Shown one piece after another: positions 35,568 to 42,378 of a DNA stretch of 42,378 nt (within the stretch, counting starts at the first letter, position 1; each line of letters begins with the position of its first letter). The DNA is taken from the NCBI GenBank assembly GCA_027858955.1, contig JAQIBR010000005.1, positions 1 through 42,378 on the forward strand. Direction: 5' to 3'. Made by a program: the position numbers and the translations under genes. A model generated the notes under the pieces. That model did no database searches and was not told the origin of the DNA. It saw only the letters and a list, made by a program, of their open reading frames with translations. This DNA comes from Bacteroidales bacterium. Lineage in GTDB: Bacteria > Bacteroidota > Bacteroidia > Bacteroidales > UBA12170.

Positions 35568-37046
35568 TTATTCCTCAAAAGGTAAATTATTAGGAGTTTC
35601 ATCAAAATTATCAGGCAATAATGAAGGACTTGCATCATCTATACTCTCAATACTGTCAACATTTTTAAGTTTACGTTCCATTGCTCTTGCACGTGTATTT
35701 GCCAAAGTATCTAAAGTGCCTGCTGCTGTGTGAATTTGGCGATGAGCTTTTTCCAAAGTGGAAGAGAATTTCCCGAATTCCGTTTTTACTTCTTCTAAAA
35801 CTTTCCATACTTCGCTGCTGCGTTTTTGAACCGCTAAAGTGCGGAAGCCCATTTGCAAACTGCTCAAAAGTGCAGAGAGAGTAGTGGGGCCGGTAACTGT
35901 TATATGATAAGTTCTTTGTAAAAGTTCAAAAATTCCGGGATGACGTAAGACTTCCGCATAAAGACCTTCTACAGGTAAAAACATAATCGCAAAATCAGTT
36001 GTATTAGGAGGGTCTAAATATTTGGAACTAATATCTTTAGCGAAACTTTCAATAGTTTTTAAGAGTGATTTTTGTGCTGATTCTATCAAGTTTTTGTCGC
36101 CCAATTCCCAGGCATCAATCAAAGAATTATAAGATTCTAAAGGAAATTTAGAATCAACTGGCAACCAAACTACTTGGTCACTAGACTTTCCGGGCAACTT
36201 AATGGCGTATTCCACATTTGCCTGACTTCCTTTTTTTGTTGCAACATTTTTGGCATATTGATCAGGAGTTAAAAGTTGTTCCAATATATTTCCGAGCTGA
36301 TATTCGCCCATAATTCCGCGAGTTTTAACATTGCTTAAAACTTTCTTTAAATCGCCCACTCCTGTAGCCAAAGTTTGCATTTCGCCTAATCCTTTGTGCA
36401 CTTGCTCTAAGCGGTCGCTAACTTGTTTAAAGCTTTCGCCGAGGCGTTTTTCGAGTGTTGTTTGCAGCTTCTCGTCAACAGTTCTGCGCATTTCGTCCAG
36501 CTGTTTAGTATTGTCCAGGCGTATATCGGTCATTTGCTTTTCAACCGTATCTTTCAACTCTTTCTGACTATCTTTTGATTGTTGATTTAAATCGTTGAAA
36601 TTGCTGCGCATTTTCTCAGAGAAATCGTTTAAAGATTTAGTCAGTTTTTCTTCAAAGCTGCTTAGGCTCTTATTAACTTCAGTTCTATTCTCTTTTGAAT
36701 CAATGGTTTGTGCATCACGAAAAGCAGTAAAGTGCTGCTGCATTTTTTCGGTGAAAAATGAAAGCGATTTCGAAAATTGTTCGAACTCGGTTTTTTGCAT
36801 TTGAATTGATTCAAATAATCTAGTTAACAGACTGTCTTGCAGGCCTTTAAAAAGTTCGTTTATTTCTTTTCTGTTCTCGATATTAAGTTCACGAGTTTCT
36901 TTACGCATTTCAGATAAATCATCTTTAATATTGCGTTTAAAGTCATCGAAAGCATAATCGTTTTTTTGCTTGCTTCCGTATTTTATTACGAAGAAAATAA
37001 GGATTAAGAGTAAAAATATTATTGAGTAGATTGCGATGTTTTCCAT
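35568..37046 (-). CDS. rmuC: DNA recombination protein RmuC
   Basis: A 492-residue RmuC protein. A single N-terminal membrane segment (IAIYSIIFLLLILIFFVIKYG, about 4-24) is followed by a long coiled coil (about 30-225) and the RmuC nuclease-like domain (about 240-440). That domain includes RGIMGEYQLGNILEQLL, VVWLPVDSKFPLESY and DFAIMFLPVEGLYAEVLR. The C-terminus is acidic. RmuC limits inversions at short inverted repeats in E. coli, which is notable beside a region rich in such repeats, though its place here may be chance. Standalone gene on the minus strand. Confidence 0.95.
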   Translation of the reverse strand: MENIAIYSIIFLLLILIFFVIKYGSKQKNDYAFDDFKRNIKDDLSEMRKETRELNIENRKEINELFKGLQDSLLTRLFESIQMQKTEFEQFSKSLSFFTEKMQQHFTAFRDAQTIDSKENRTEVNKSLSSFEEKLTKSLNDFSEKMRSNFNDLNQQSKDSQKELKDTVEKQMTDIRLDNTKQLDEMRRTVDEKLQTTLEKRLGESFKQVSDRLEQVHKGLGEMQTLATGVGDLKKVLSNVKTRGIMGEYQLGNILEQLLTPDQYAKNVATKKGSQANVEYAIKLPGKSSDQVVWLPVDSKFPLESYNSLIDAWELGDKNLIESAQKSLLKTIESFAKDISSKYLDPPNTTDFAIMFLPVEGLYAEVLRHPGIFELLQRTYHITVTGPTTLSALLSSLQMGFRTLAVQKRSSEVWKVLEEVKTEFGKFSSTLEKAHRQIHTAAGTLDTLANTRARAMERKLKNVDSIESIDDASPSLLPDNFDETPNNLPFEE

Positions 37047-37109
37047 AGTTATTCGAATAATTATTGAAGTTAATATATTTTTAATATGCTAAAAAATCTA
37101 CTATAATGG

Positions 37110-37574
37110 TTAATATTCAACTTTTTTAAATATGTATCGCTCGTCATATGGAACTTCAAATTTATCCAAGAATTCAATATATTCTTCGATGAAAGATATA
37201 GTTTTATGATGATTTTCCTGATTATTGATGTATTTGACTACATTATCAATTTGTGAAATTGAATACGAAAATGCGCCAAAACCTGCCTGCCATTCAAATC
37301 GCCCTTTTACAAATCCCTTTATTTTAATAAATTTGGATGAATCACCTTTAACATCTTGCATTAAATCGGACAAGGATTGATTGGGCTTCATCCCTATAAA
37401 CAAATGTATATGATCAGGAACTCCGTTTATTGCAATTAACTTATGTCCATTGTTTTGGACAATACCTGTTATATACTTGAATAATTCTTCTCGCCACTCA
37501 CTATTTAACAAGGATATCTTATTTTGAACGGTAAACACTGTTTGAATGTAGATTTGTGTATATGTATTTGCCAT
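37110..37574 (-). CDS. REP-associated tyrosine transposase (RAYT, Y1_Tnp)
   Basis: A 154-residue single-domain Y1 transposase from the ATG ending at 37574 (MANTYTQIYIQTVF), preferred over the ATG two codons earlier. The HUH metal motif is HIHLFIG (about 57-63) and the catalytic Tyr lies in VVKYINNQENHHK (near 115). RAYTs nick and join single-stranded DNA at hairpins and are thought to spread REP elements. No partner orfB and no IS200 ends are visible. Four two-hairpin repeats lie within 660 bp upstream of its start, which fits the RAYT assignment. All key residues seem intact. Confidence 0.88.
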   Translation of the reverse strand: MANTYTQIYIQTVFTVQNKISLLNSEWREELFKYITGIVQNNGHKLIAINGVPDHIHLFIGMKPNQSLSDLMQDVKGDSSKFIKIKGFVKGRFEWQAGFGAFSYSISQIDNVVKYINNQENHHKTISFIEEYIEFLDKFEVPYDERYIFKKVEY

Positions 37575-37642
37575 ATTCAAGGAATTAATTGAAAGTTAAC
37601 GAATTTTGATTCTAAAGATACAGTGTTTATTTGTATTATTGC

Positions 37643-37708
37643 GTACCTAAAGGCACGCTGTTCCATTCGATTATTAATTTTCTATAAACATCCCGTGCCT
37701 CCGGCACG
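37643..37708 (+). repeat. REP-like two-hairpin element, copy A
   Basis: 66 bp: hairpin 1 GTACCTAAAGGCAC, a 21-bp variable spacer, TTTTCTATAAACA starting at offset 35, then hairpin 2 CGTGCC-TCC-GGCACG. Same architecture and length as copies B and D. Confidence 0.85.
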
Positions 37709-37890
37709 AACATAAACGTTTTTTTTCAATGAAATAATCCTTTCCTATTTTTGTATCTTATTTATTTTGAATACTTTGAACTCATTGAAATTGTCAATAA
37801 TTTATTGAACTTAGATAGCTAATAAAATATATATTTTCTTAATATGTTTCCTTTTTAAGGATATGCTACTTTAAAATCAATAAATATTTT

Positions 37891-37956
37891 GTACCTAAAG
37901 GCACACAACTCAATACGGTCATCGATTTTCTATAAACATTTTGTGCCGCTGGCACA
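37891..37956 (+). repeat. REP-like two-hairpin element, copy B
   Basis: 66 bp: GTACCTAAAGGCAC, spacer, TTTTCTATAAACA at offset 35, then TGTGCC-GCT-GGCACA. The hairpin 2 outer base pair differs from copy A but stays paired. Confidence 0.85.
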
Positions 37957-38071
37957 TTTATAAATCCATTATAATTATTTTCTATTCGATTATTGATTTT
38001 AATCCAATCATTATTAATAATTTAAAACATATTGAGCATCGAAACATCCATAACTCCTATTAAATATTTTT

Positions 38072-38137
38072 TATCCCGTTAGGGATTAAATGTTTATAGA
38101 AAACATATAGAAACAGTTTTTATGTCCCTTTAGGGAC
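38072..38137 (-). repeat. REP-like two-hairpin element, inverted copy C
   Basis: Read on the minus strand: GTCCCTAAAGGGAC, spacer, TTTTCTATAAACA at offset 34, then ATCCC-TAAC-GGGAT. Both hairpins carry compensatory changes relative to the other copies (CCC/GGG for ACC/GGC and similar), so pairing is kept while sequence differs. Confidence 0.8.
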
Positions 38138-38166
38138 AAAATGTTAACTATATCAATGGTTGTTGC

Positions 38167-38232
38167 GTACCTAAAGGCACGCTGTCTTATTAGATCATTT
38201 ATTTTCTATAAACGTCTTGTGCCTACGGCACA
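38167..38232 (+). repeat. REP-like two-hairpin element, copy D
   Basis: 66 bp: GTACCTAAAGGCAC, spacer, TTTTCTATAAAC at offset 35, then TGTGCC-TAC-GGCACA. It ends 35 bp from the murD stop codon. Confidence 0.85.
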
Positions 38233-38266
38233 ATTTTAAATGCATTATTCGTACAATAAGCTAAAA

Positions 38267-39757
38267 TTACATAAATTTTCCGACAAGACTTCGAAAGAAA
38301 TCACCTCTATCCTCAAAATCTTTAAATTCATCATAACTTGCAGCTGCCGGCGATAATAAACAAATAGCATCTTCGTTTTGTTTGATTAAATCAACCAAAT
38401 ACTCTTCAAAATAAAGTAATTTCTCGATATAAACCTTTTGAAATTTTGATTCGAAAGGTAGTTCATCAACCATTCTTTTTCCTGCAGGGCCGATAAAAAA
38501 TACTTTTTCCAATGGATATTCTTGTAAAAAATCGTATAATTTTTGATAATTAAGTATCCGATCTAATCCTCCTAAAATCAAATAATTAACTTTTGATAAT
38601 GCCTTTAAAGCTTCTATGCTTGCTTCGGGAATAGTAGAAATTGAATCGTTATAAAAACTAATGTTTTTTATATTGCCAATGAATTCAATTCGGTGGGGAA
38701 GGGGTTTGAAAGTTTTTATGCTTTGTAAAGTCATTTCTTCATCGAGCTCTAAATTTTGTGCCAAATCTAATAAAGGAATGCAATTTTTTAATTGATGCAA
38801 GCCTTTTAAATAAAGCATTTCATCAGTATGAAGCAATTCTTTTGATGAATTTATTTTTTGAAGGCAGTTGTTCTTTAATCTATAAGCTGATTGATATGGT
38901 TTTTTTCGAATGTTTTGGAATATTATTTTTTCATTTGCAGAATCGCCTAAAAAAAAGCAGTCATTCTCAGATTGAAATTTTGCAATATTCAGTTTGGCTT
39001 TGAAATAATTTTCTTCAGTCTTGAAATAGTCTAAATGTTCTGGAAATAGATTTAATAAAATCGAATATGAAGGGCTGAATCTGGTATATTCTAATTGATG
39101 AGCAGAAAGTTCAAAGACAATAAAAGTTTCATCTTCTATTTTCTCCCAATAGTCAAAGGCAGGTTTACCGATATTTCCGATCAAGATTGCTTTTTTATTT
39201 TGATCTGTCAAGATTTTTAAAAGCAAAGTTGAAGTTGTACTTTTTCCTTTTGTTCCTGTAATTCCGATAATTTGTTTTTGGAAAGCCTGAATAAATAAAT
39301 CTGTTTGAGAAAATATATCATTCGATTCCAATTTGCAATCCTTAGGAAGTTTTATGCCGGGCGATTTTATAACAAAATCATTTTTAGAAATGGCATCCAA
39401 ATACTTTTTTCCGCAACTTATTTCAAGCTTGAGCTCATTTTTATTGATTATTTTTTGCCACCAAAGCTCCAAAGCACCAAACATCACCAACAGAAAATTT
39501 CCTAGAATAAGTATTTTGTGCAATTTGGTGTCTTGGTGCTTTTGTGGCATTTTTCTTTTCTTTGATTTTTGAGAGACATCAATATTACTCGTACGAAGCA
39601 GGGGATGTTCATCAATTGTAGGATTTTGATCAGCTATCAAGAATCTTTGTTTTGGAAAATGCTTGGATAAAAAACGAAACGATGATTGGCCTTCCATTCC
39701 AAATCCCAAGATTACAATACGCTTATTTTGAATAAGTTCAGAAAGTTTATTTAGCAT
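38267..39757 (-). CDS. murD: UDP-MurNAc-L-alanine--glutamate ligase, MurD2 type, with internal insertion
   Basis: A 496-residue Mur ligase that adds Glu to UDP-MurNAc-L-Ala. The N-terminal ILGFGMEGQSSFRFL is the UDP-binding domain of the MurD2 type (about 15-30), the ATP loop is GITGTKGKST (165-174), and FYNDSISTIPEAS and LGGLDRILNY mark the later domains. Because it is coupled to murL (7-bp overlap, ATGCTAA), it probably adds L-Glu rather than D-Glu. It is about 45-50 residues longer than usual. Residues about 60-108 are an insert between LLRT and the CGKKYL segment, of which 70-101 are encoded by an inverted-repeat element (39456-39549). The frame stays open throughout. Confidence 0.88.
   Translation of the reverse strand: MLNKLSELIQNKRIVILGFGMEGQSSFRFLSKHFPKQRFLIADQNPTIDEHPLLRTSNIDVSQKSKKRKMPQKHQDTKLHKILILGNFLLVMFGALELWWQKIINKNELKLEISCGKKYLDAISKNDFVIKSPGIKLPKDCKLESNDIFSQTDLFIQAFQKQIIGITGTKGKSTTSTLLLKILTDQNKKAILIGNIGKPAFDYWEKIEDETFIVFELSAHQLEYTRFSPSYSILLNLFPEHLDYFKTEENYFKAKLNIAKFQSENDCFFLGDSANEKIIFQNIRKKPYQSAYRLKNNCLQKINSSKELLHTDEMLYLKGLHQLKNCIPLLDLAQNLELDEEMTLQSIKTFKPLPHRIEFIGNIKNISFYNDSISTIPEASIEALKALSKVNYLILGGLDRILNYQKLYDFLQEYPLEKVFFIGPAGKRMVDELPFESKFQKVYIEKLLYFEEYLVDLIKQNEDAICLLSPAAASYDEFKDFEDRGDFFRSLVGKFM
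39456..39549. repeat. Inverted-repeat element inserted in frame in murD
   Basis: Arms 39456-39480 and 39525-39549 match at 21 of 25 positions (TGCCACCAAAGCTCC... and the complement of ...GGTGCTTTTGTGGCA), with a 44-bp centre. It encodes the odd MurD residues about 70-101, rich in Lys/His then hydrophobic (ILILGNFLLVMFG). The word content (CACAAAAGCACCAAG) recalls the CACAAAG repeat at 25495-25613. Confidence 0.75.
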
Positions 39758-41151
39758 TCCGATAGTTTTTGTTTTAATAATAGTTCCAAAAAATCAGGTA
39801 AAAAATGTTCTTCGTTCCAGTCCTTTAGGGCATTAGCGAATACTGTTGCGCCGTAATATATTACGGCGGTACTTCCACCAGAATATATTACGGCGGTACT
39901 AGCCGGTGGATATTTCATAATTTCAATCGCCTGATACAGTGCAAGATTCACTTCATCTACTGTACCAACACATTCAAAAGGTTTTACCTCTGTTAATCCT
40001 TGTAGTTCTTTTAATGTATGTACCAATGATGGTTTTATAATTAAATTTTCGCCCAACATATTATTCAATTCTTTTTCCGGAAGGAATGGCGCTAACATAA
40101 TATAGGTAAACAAACATTTCGGACAATCACAGCACCACGAATCTGTTTTACTACCAACATTGCAGGAACGAAAACTGTAATGGTGATTTTTAAATTTAGA
40201 AAACAAATTAGCAATTTGCAGCTCAGAGATAGGACGAAGAAAACTGAAATATTCGATATTGGAACTGATATATGTTTTATAATATTCTCTGAAATCCGAT
40301 TCAAACTCAAATGTTTTTGAATATTGATGATTTACGTGACTGTCAGCCACAGAAGGTTCATTTGCGCTAGATTCATTAGATAATGCAATATACTTTGTAT
40401 CAGTAAGATAAGCTTGCAATAGAGAAGTAAAAGCAAGCATCGCTGAAAAAGGAGTATGACCATTTAAATAACCTACTTCGTTTAGCTTGATTAAATTAGA
40501 ATCAATATTGCGCTGAGCAAGGAGCAGCTTTTCTACGGAGATTCCTGCCTGTTTAACTGTATTTAAGCTTGCTTTGCGGGGATTAATAATAAACGGATAT
40601 ATTTCAAGAGAAGAATCTTTTAAAATCTCTAAACTTACGGCCGAGTCTTTTCCGCCGCCAATAGGAATAATTACTTTCTCTTGCGATGGGAAAGTGGTGG
40701 CTTTAAGTTCTTTTTCAGATGCTGATTTAATATGCATAAAATCCTGCATATTTGTTTCAATTTCATTCACATAGAAAAACTCGCCCAAGCCATTCCAATA
40801 AAGTTTTTTCCAAAAAAGGATTTGATTTTCGTTTAAATGAAATGGTTCTATGATAATTTCTTTTGGGCAGGCAGCTTTCCAATAACTGATTAATTCAACC
40901 ATTCCCATATTAAAAATTAAGTTTTCAAGCACTTCTACCTGTAAATCTTCACGTTGACTAAAAGAATTAATGGGTAATATAATTGTCGGTTCAAACCTGA
41001 TATCCGATAATCCGGCTTGAGAATTACCTTTCAACAAAAACTCAAAACTAATGCTAATTGACTCATTTAAAATAGAATATCGATAATTTTTATATATAAA
41101 TTTTGTGTGTATTTCACGATATTTTAAAAAGTCTTTTTGTCTGCCTGGCAT
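39751..41151 (-). CDS. murL: UDP-MurNAc-L-Ala-L-Glu epimerase MurL
   Basis: A 466-residue enzyme that, in the known MurD2/MurL pathway, epimerises the terminal L-Glu of UDP-MurNAc-L-Ala-L-Glu to D-Glu using ATP. Family landmarks are LYWNGLGEFFYVNEIE, the ATP-binding IPIGGGKDSAVSLEIL (162-177, GGGKDS 165-170), GYLNGHTPFSAML, ALSNESSANEP, VNHQYSKTFEFE, FSFLRPISEL and the Cys set WCCDCPKCLF. It overlaps murD by 7 bp, giving a ligase-epimerase pair. Near the C-terminus (about 417-435) STAVIYSGG is followed by STAVIYYGA, a duplication encoded by repeat DNA. No MurI is seen in the window. Confidence 0.9.
   Translation of the reverse strand: MPGRQKDFLKYREIHTKFIYKNYRYSILNESISISFEFLLKGNSQAGLSDIRFEPTIILPINSFSQREDLQVEVLENLIFNMGMVELISYWKAACPKEIIIEPFHLNENQILFWKKLYWNGLGEFFYVNEIETNMQDFMHIKSASEKELKATTFPSQEKVIIPIGGGKDSAVSLEILKDSSLEIYPFIINPRKASLNTVKQAGISVEKLLLAQRNIDSNLIKLNEVGYLNGHTPFSAMLAFTSLLQAYLTDTKYIALSNESSANEPSVADSHVNHQYSKTFEFESDFREYYKTYISSNIEYFSFLRPISELQIANLFSKFKNHHYSFRSCNVGSKTDSWCCDCPKCLFTYIMLAPFLPEKELNNMLGENLIIKPSLVHTLKELQGLTEVKPFECVGTVDEVNLALYQAIEIMKYPPASTAVIYSGGSTAVIYYGATVFANALKDWNEEHFLPDFLELLLKQKLSEC
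39849..39900. repeat. Palindrome and 27-bp-offset direct repeat inside murL
   Basis: A perfect 20-bp palindrome (CGCCGTAATA and its complement, 39849-39868) overlaps a 19-bp word AATATATTACGGCGGTACT at 39855-39873 that recurs identically at 39882-39900. It codes for the tandem nonapeptides STAVIYSGG and STAVIYYGA. Looks like in-frame repeat invasion near the C-terminus of MurL. Confidence 0.8.
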
Positions 41152-41227
41152 AAGTTTTTGCTTGGTATAATTTTTGGGGTAAAGATAAAGGGATTTTTGA
41201 AATGCTAATTGAAGTTTGGGTAATTTG

Positions 41228-41325
41228 TTGCTAGCAACTAGTTACTAGATGCTAGTTGCTGGTTGCTGGATGCTGGTTGCTGGATGCTGGGTGCTGGCTG
41301 CTGGTTGCTAGTTGCTAGTTGCTGG
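41228..41325. repeat. Tandem heptamer array (NTGCTRG), 14 units
   Basis: Fourteen 7-bp units in register, from TTGCTAG at 41228 to TTGCTGG ending at 41325. Units 4-14 are close variants of TTGCTGG; units 2 and 3 are more degenerate (CAACTAG, TTACTAG). It lies in the divergent region between murL and a small plus-strand gene and could vary in length between strains. Confidence 0.85.
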
Positions 41326-41346
41326 TTGACAAACTGATTAGTTAAA

Positions 41347-41553
41347 ATGTATATTCAAAGTATTAAGATTAGCGATAAAGCACTGAAAGTGCGAAACATA
41401 ATAGCCCGGGGTAAAGTGAGATACGAACGTAACCCCGGGTTGAGTAAGGTATTAAAAATGAGCCGTCTGAGTGATTATTTGGACGAAGAATACAGAACGG
41501 CGGCGATTGAATATCTTGAGAAAAGAGTGAAATATAAAATTATAAACACATGA
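41347..41553 (+). CDS. Small hypothetical protein (doubtful gene)
   Basis: A 68-codon frame with no family that I recognise. Residues about 20-32 (ARGKVRYERNPG) are encoded by an inverted repeat, CCCGGGGT at 41405-41412 with ACCCCGGG at 41432-41439, so part of the frame is repeat DNA. The C-terminal part (LSDYLDEEYRTAAIEYLEKRVKYK) looks like a helical small-protein end and could be genuine. It may be a decayed gene or a chimera. Confidence 0.35.
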   Translation: MYIQSIKISDKALKVRNIIARGKVRYERNPGLSKVLKMSRLSDYLDEEYRTAAIEYLEKRVKYKIINT

Positions 41554-41591
41554 GATTATAATTCATTAACTTTGTGTAAAATGACAACATT

Positions 41592-41837
41592 ATGGAACTT
41601 AAAATAAAAATAGATTACAATCAGATACTCAAATTGATACATCAATTACCTGAACAGGATATTAATAAACTTATTGTTACTTTAAATTCAAAGAAAACAT
41701 TAAAGAAAACATCTAAACTGATTCAGGATTTGATTATTACAGCACCAACTTGGACTGACTCTGATTTAAATAATTATACTGATAGTAGAAATCATTTTAA
41801 TAAATCAGGTATACATAGTGTTAAATTTCTAACTTAA
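41592..41837 (+). CDS. Orphan antitoxin-like protein (probable VapB-type remnant)
   Basis: An 81-residue protein (MELKIKIDYNQILKLIHQLPEQDINKLIVTL...) ending in APTWTDSDLNNYTDSRNHFNKSGIHSVKFLT. The layout, with a helical N-terminus and a conserved APTWTDSD segment near the end, resembles antitoxins that sit directly upstream of PIN-domain toxins in Bacteroidetes. No toxin follows; the YqgE gene starts 26 bp later. The last residues after NKSG look out of family, suggesting a deletion or frameshift that removed the toxin. Recognition is from memory of the family pattern and is moderate. Confidence 0.5.
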   Translation: MELKIKIDYNQILKLIHQLPEQDINKLIVTLNSKKTLKKTSKLIQDLIITAPTWTDSDLNNYTDSRNHFNKSGIHSVKFLT

Positions 41838-41862
41838 TCGAAATAACACCGTAAAAATAACT

Positions 41863-42378
41863 ATGAAAACGACAAATATAATACCGTCAATTGGAACTAT
41901 TCTGATCTCAGAACCTAGTTTGCAGGACTTTTATTTTGCGCGCTCAGTTGTATTATTGGCCGAACATAATGAAGAAGGCTCTTTTGGCATAATATTAAAT
42001 AAGCCTGTAAATATTAAGTTTAATGAAATAGTAAGTGATTTCCCTCATTATGATGGTAAAGTATTTTTAGGTGGTCCTGTAAGCACAAAAAATTTGTTTT
42101 ATATCCATACCAAAGGCGATTTAATAGAAAATAGTCAGCGATTGAGTAAAGATTTATTTTGGGGCGGAAATATTGAAGATGTAAAAATCTTATTAGATAG
42201 TAAACTGCTCGATTCCAATTCTATACGGTTCTTTGTTGGTTATGCTGGCTGGACTGCTAATCAGTTAAATGATGAACTAAAAATCGATTCCTGGCTTGTT
42301 GCAAAAGCTAACCATAAAAAACTAATTTCCTATAAACCTGAGGAAATGTGGAAAAATGCAATTAAAGATTTAGGCAGT
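41863..42378 (+). CDS. yqgE: YqgE/AlgH family protein, 3' truncated
   Basis: The first 172 codons of a UPF0301 (YqgE/AlgH) protein, cut by the window end. Typical stretches are GTILISEPSLQDFYFARSVVLLAEHNEEGSFGIILNKP at the N-terminus, FLGGPVSTKNLFYIH and FFVGYAGWTANQL. The family is widespread and structurally known, but its function is unclear; some members affect transcription. Only about 10-20 residues should be missing at the C-terminus. Confidence 0.93.
   Translation, partial: MKTTNIIPSIGTILISEPSLQDFYFARSVVLLAEHNEEGSFGIILNKPVNIKFNEIVSDFPHYDGKVFLGGPVSTKNLFYIHTKGDLIENSQRLSKDLFWGGNIEDVKILLDSKLLDSNSIRFFVGYAGWTANQLNDELKIDSWLVAKANHKKLISYKPEEMWKNAIKDLGS

Larger units (their letters stand above)
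37581..38266. other. Repeat cluster between RAYT and murD
   Basis: No gene. The 686 bp hold four copies of a 65-66-bp two-hairpin element (separate entries) and a partial copy of its middle part at 37981-38000 (TCTATTCGATTATTGATTTT). Confidence 0.8.

Noticed and set aside
37110-37574. Complete IS200 insertion sequence
   Set aside because: The transposase is of the single-copy RAYT kind, no IS200 end hairpins directly flank it and no orfB is present. The nearby hairpins form separate repeated units instead.

Overview
The window comes from a low-GC member of the Bacteroidetes, probably an anaerobe of the Bacteroidales/Marinilabiliales type. Three things point there: promoters of the form TTTG-N19-TAnnTTTG, weak or absent Shine-Dalgarno sites, and the rpmG-DUF4295-ftsY gene order. 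Lipoprotein and SusD-era style secreted hydrolases and Bacteroidetes-type intergenic palindromes agree. No rRNA or species marker is present, so the assignment stops at phylum or order.

Positions 1-10653 form one co-directional hydrogen-metabolism operon. It holds a methanogen-type (group 3c-like) [NiFe] hydrogenase, mvhD (cut by the window edge), mvhG and mvhA. These are followed by the large-subunit maturation protease, an unrecognised Cys-rich protein, a His-rich nickel-type permease, and a complete hypF-C-D-E-A-B set. The operon therefore carries the enzyme, metal import, synthesis of the Fe(CN)2CO ligand, nickel insertion and C-terminal processing. The heterodisulfide-reductase-like partner that MvhD would feed is not visible and should lie upstream.

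Positions 10727-25328 are mostly housekeeping and secreted enzymes: a family-4-like glycosyltransferase, a TauE/SafE permease with two operator-like palindromes in front, a GH31 glucosidase, methylglyoxal synthase, rpmG-DUF4295-ftsY, a prolyl oligopeptidase lipoprotein, an FmdE-like protein, an M16 lipoprotein peptidase and an M28 peptidase. Convergent pairs are separated by strong hairpins.

Positions 25422-30157 are accessory DNA: CACAAAG repeats, an orphan-looking adenine methylase, an AAA/DUF4143 ATPase preceded by three direct repeats at exact 33-bp spacing, a three-gene MazF toxin-antitoxin locus, and a tRNA-Asp. A cytoplasmic histidine kinase with about ten PAS domains (30283-34839) and rmuC follow.

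Positions 37110-41325 are the most unusual part. A RAYT-type Y1 transposase is followed by four copies of a 65-66-bp two-hairpin element. Next to them lies a murL-murD pair that implies the L-Glu ligase plus epimerase route to D-Glu in peptidoglycan. Both mur genes carry repeat-derived DNA in frame: a 94-bp inverted-repeat element in murD, and a palindrome plus 9-residue duplication in murL. The window ends with a heptamer tandem array, a probable antitoxin remnant and the start of a YqgE/AlgH gene.
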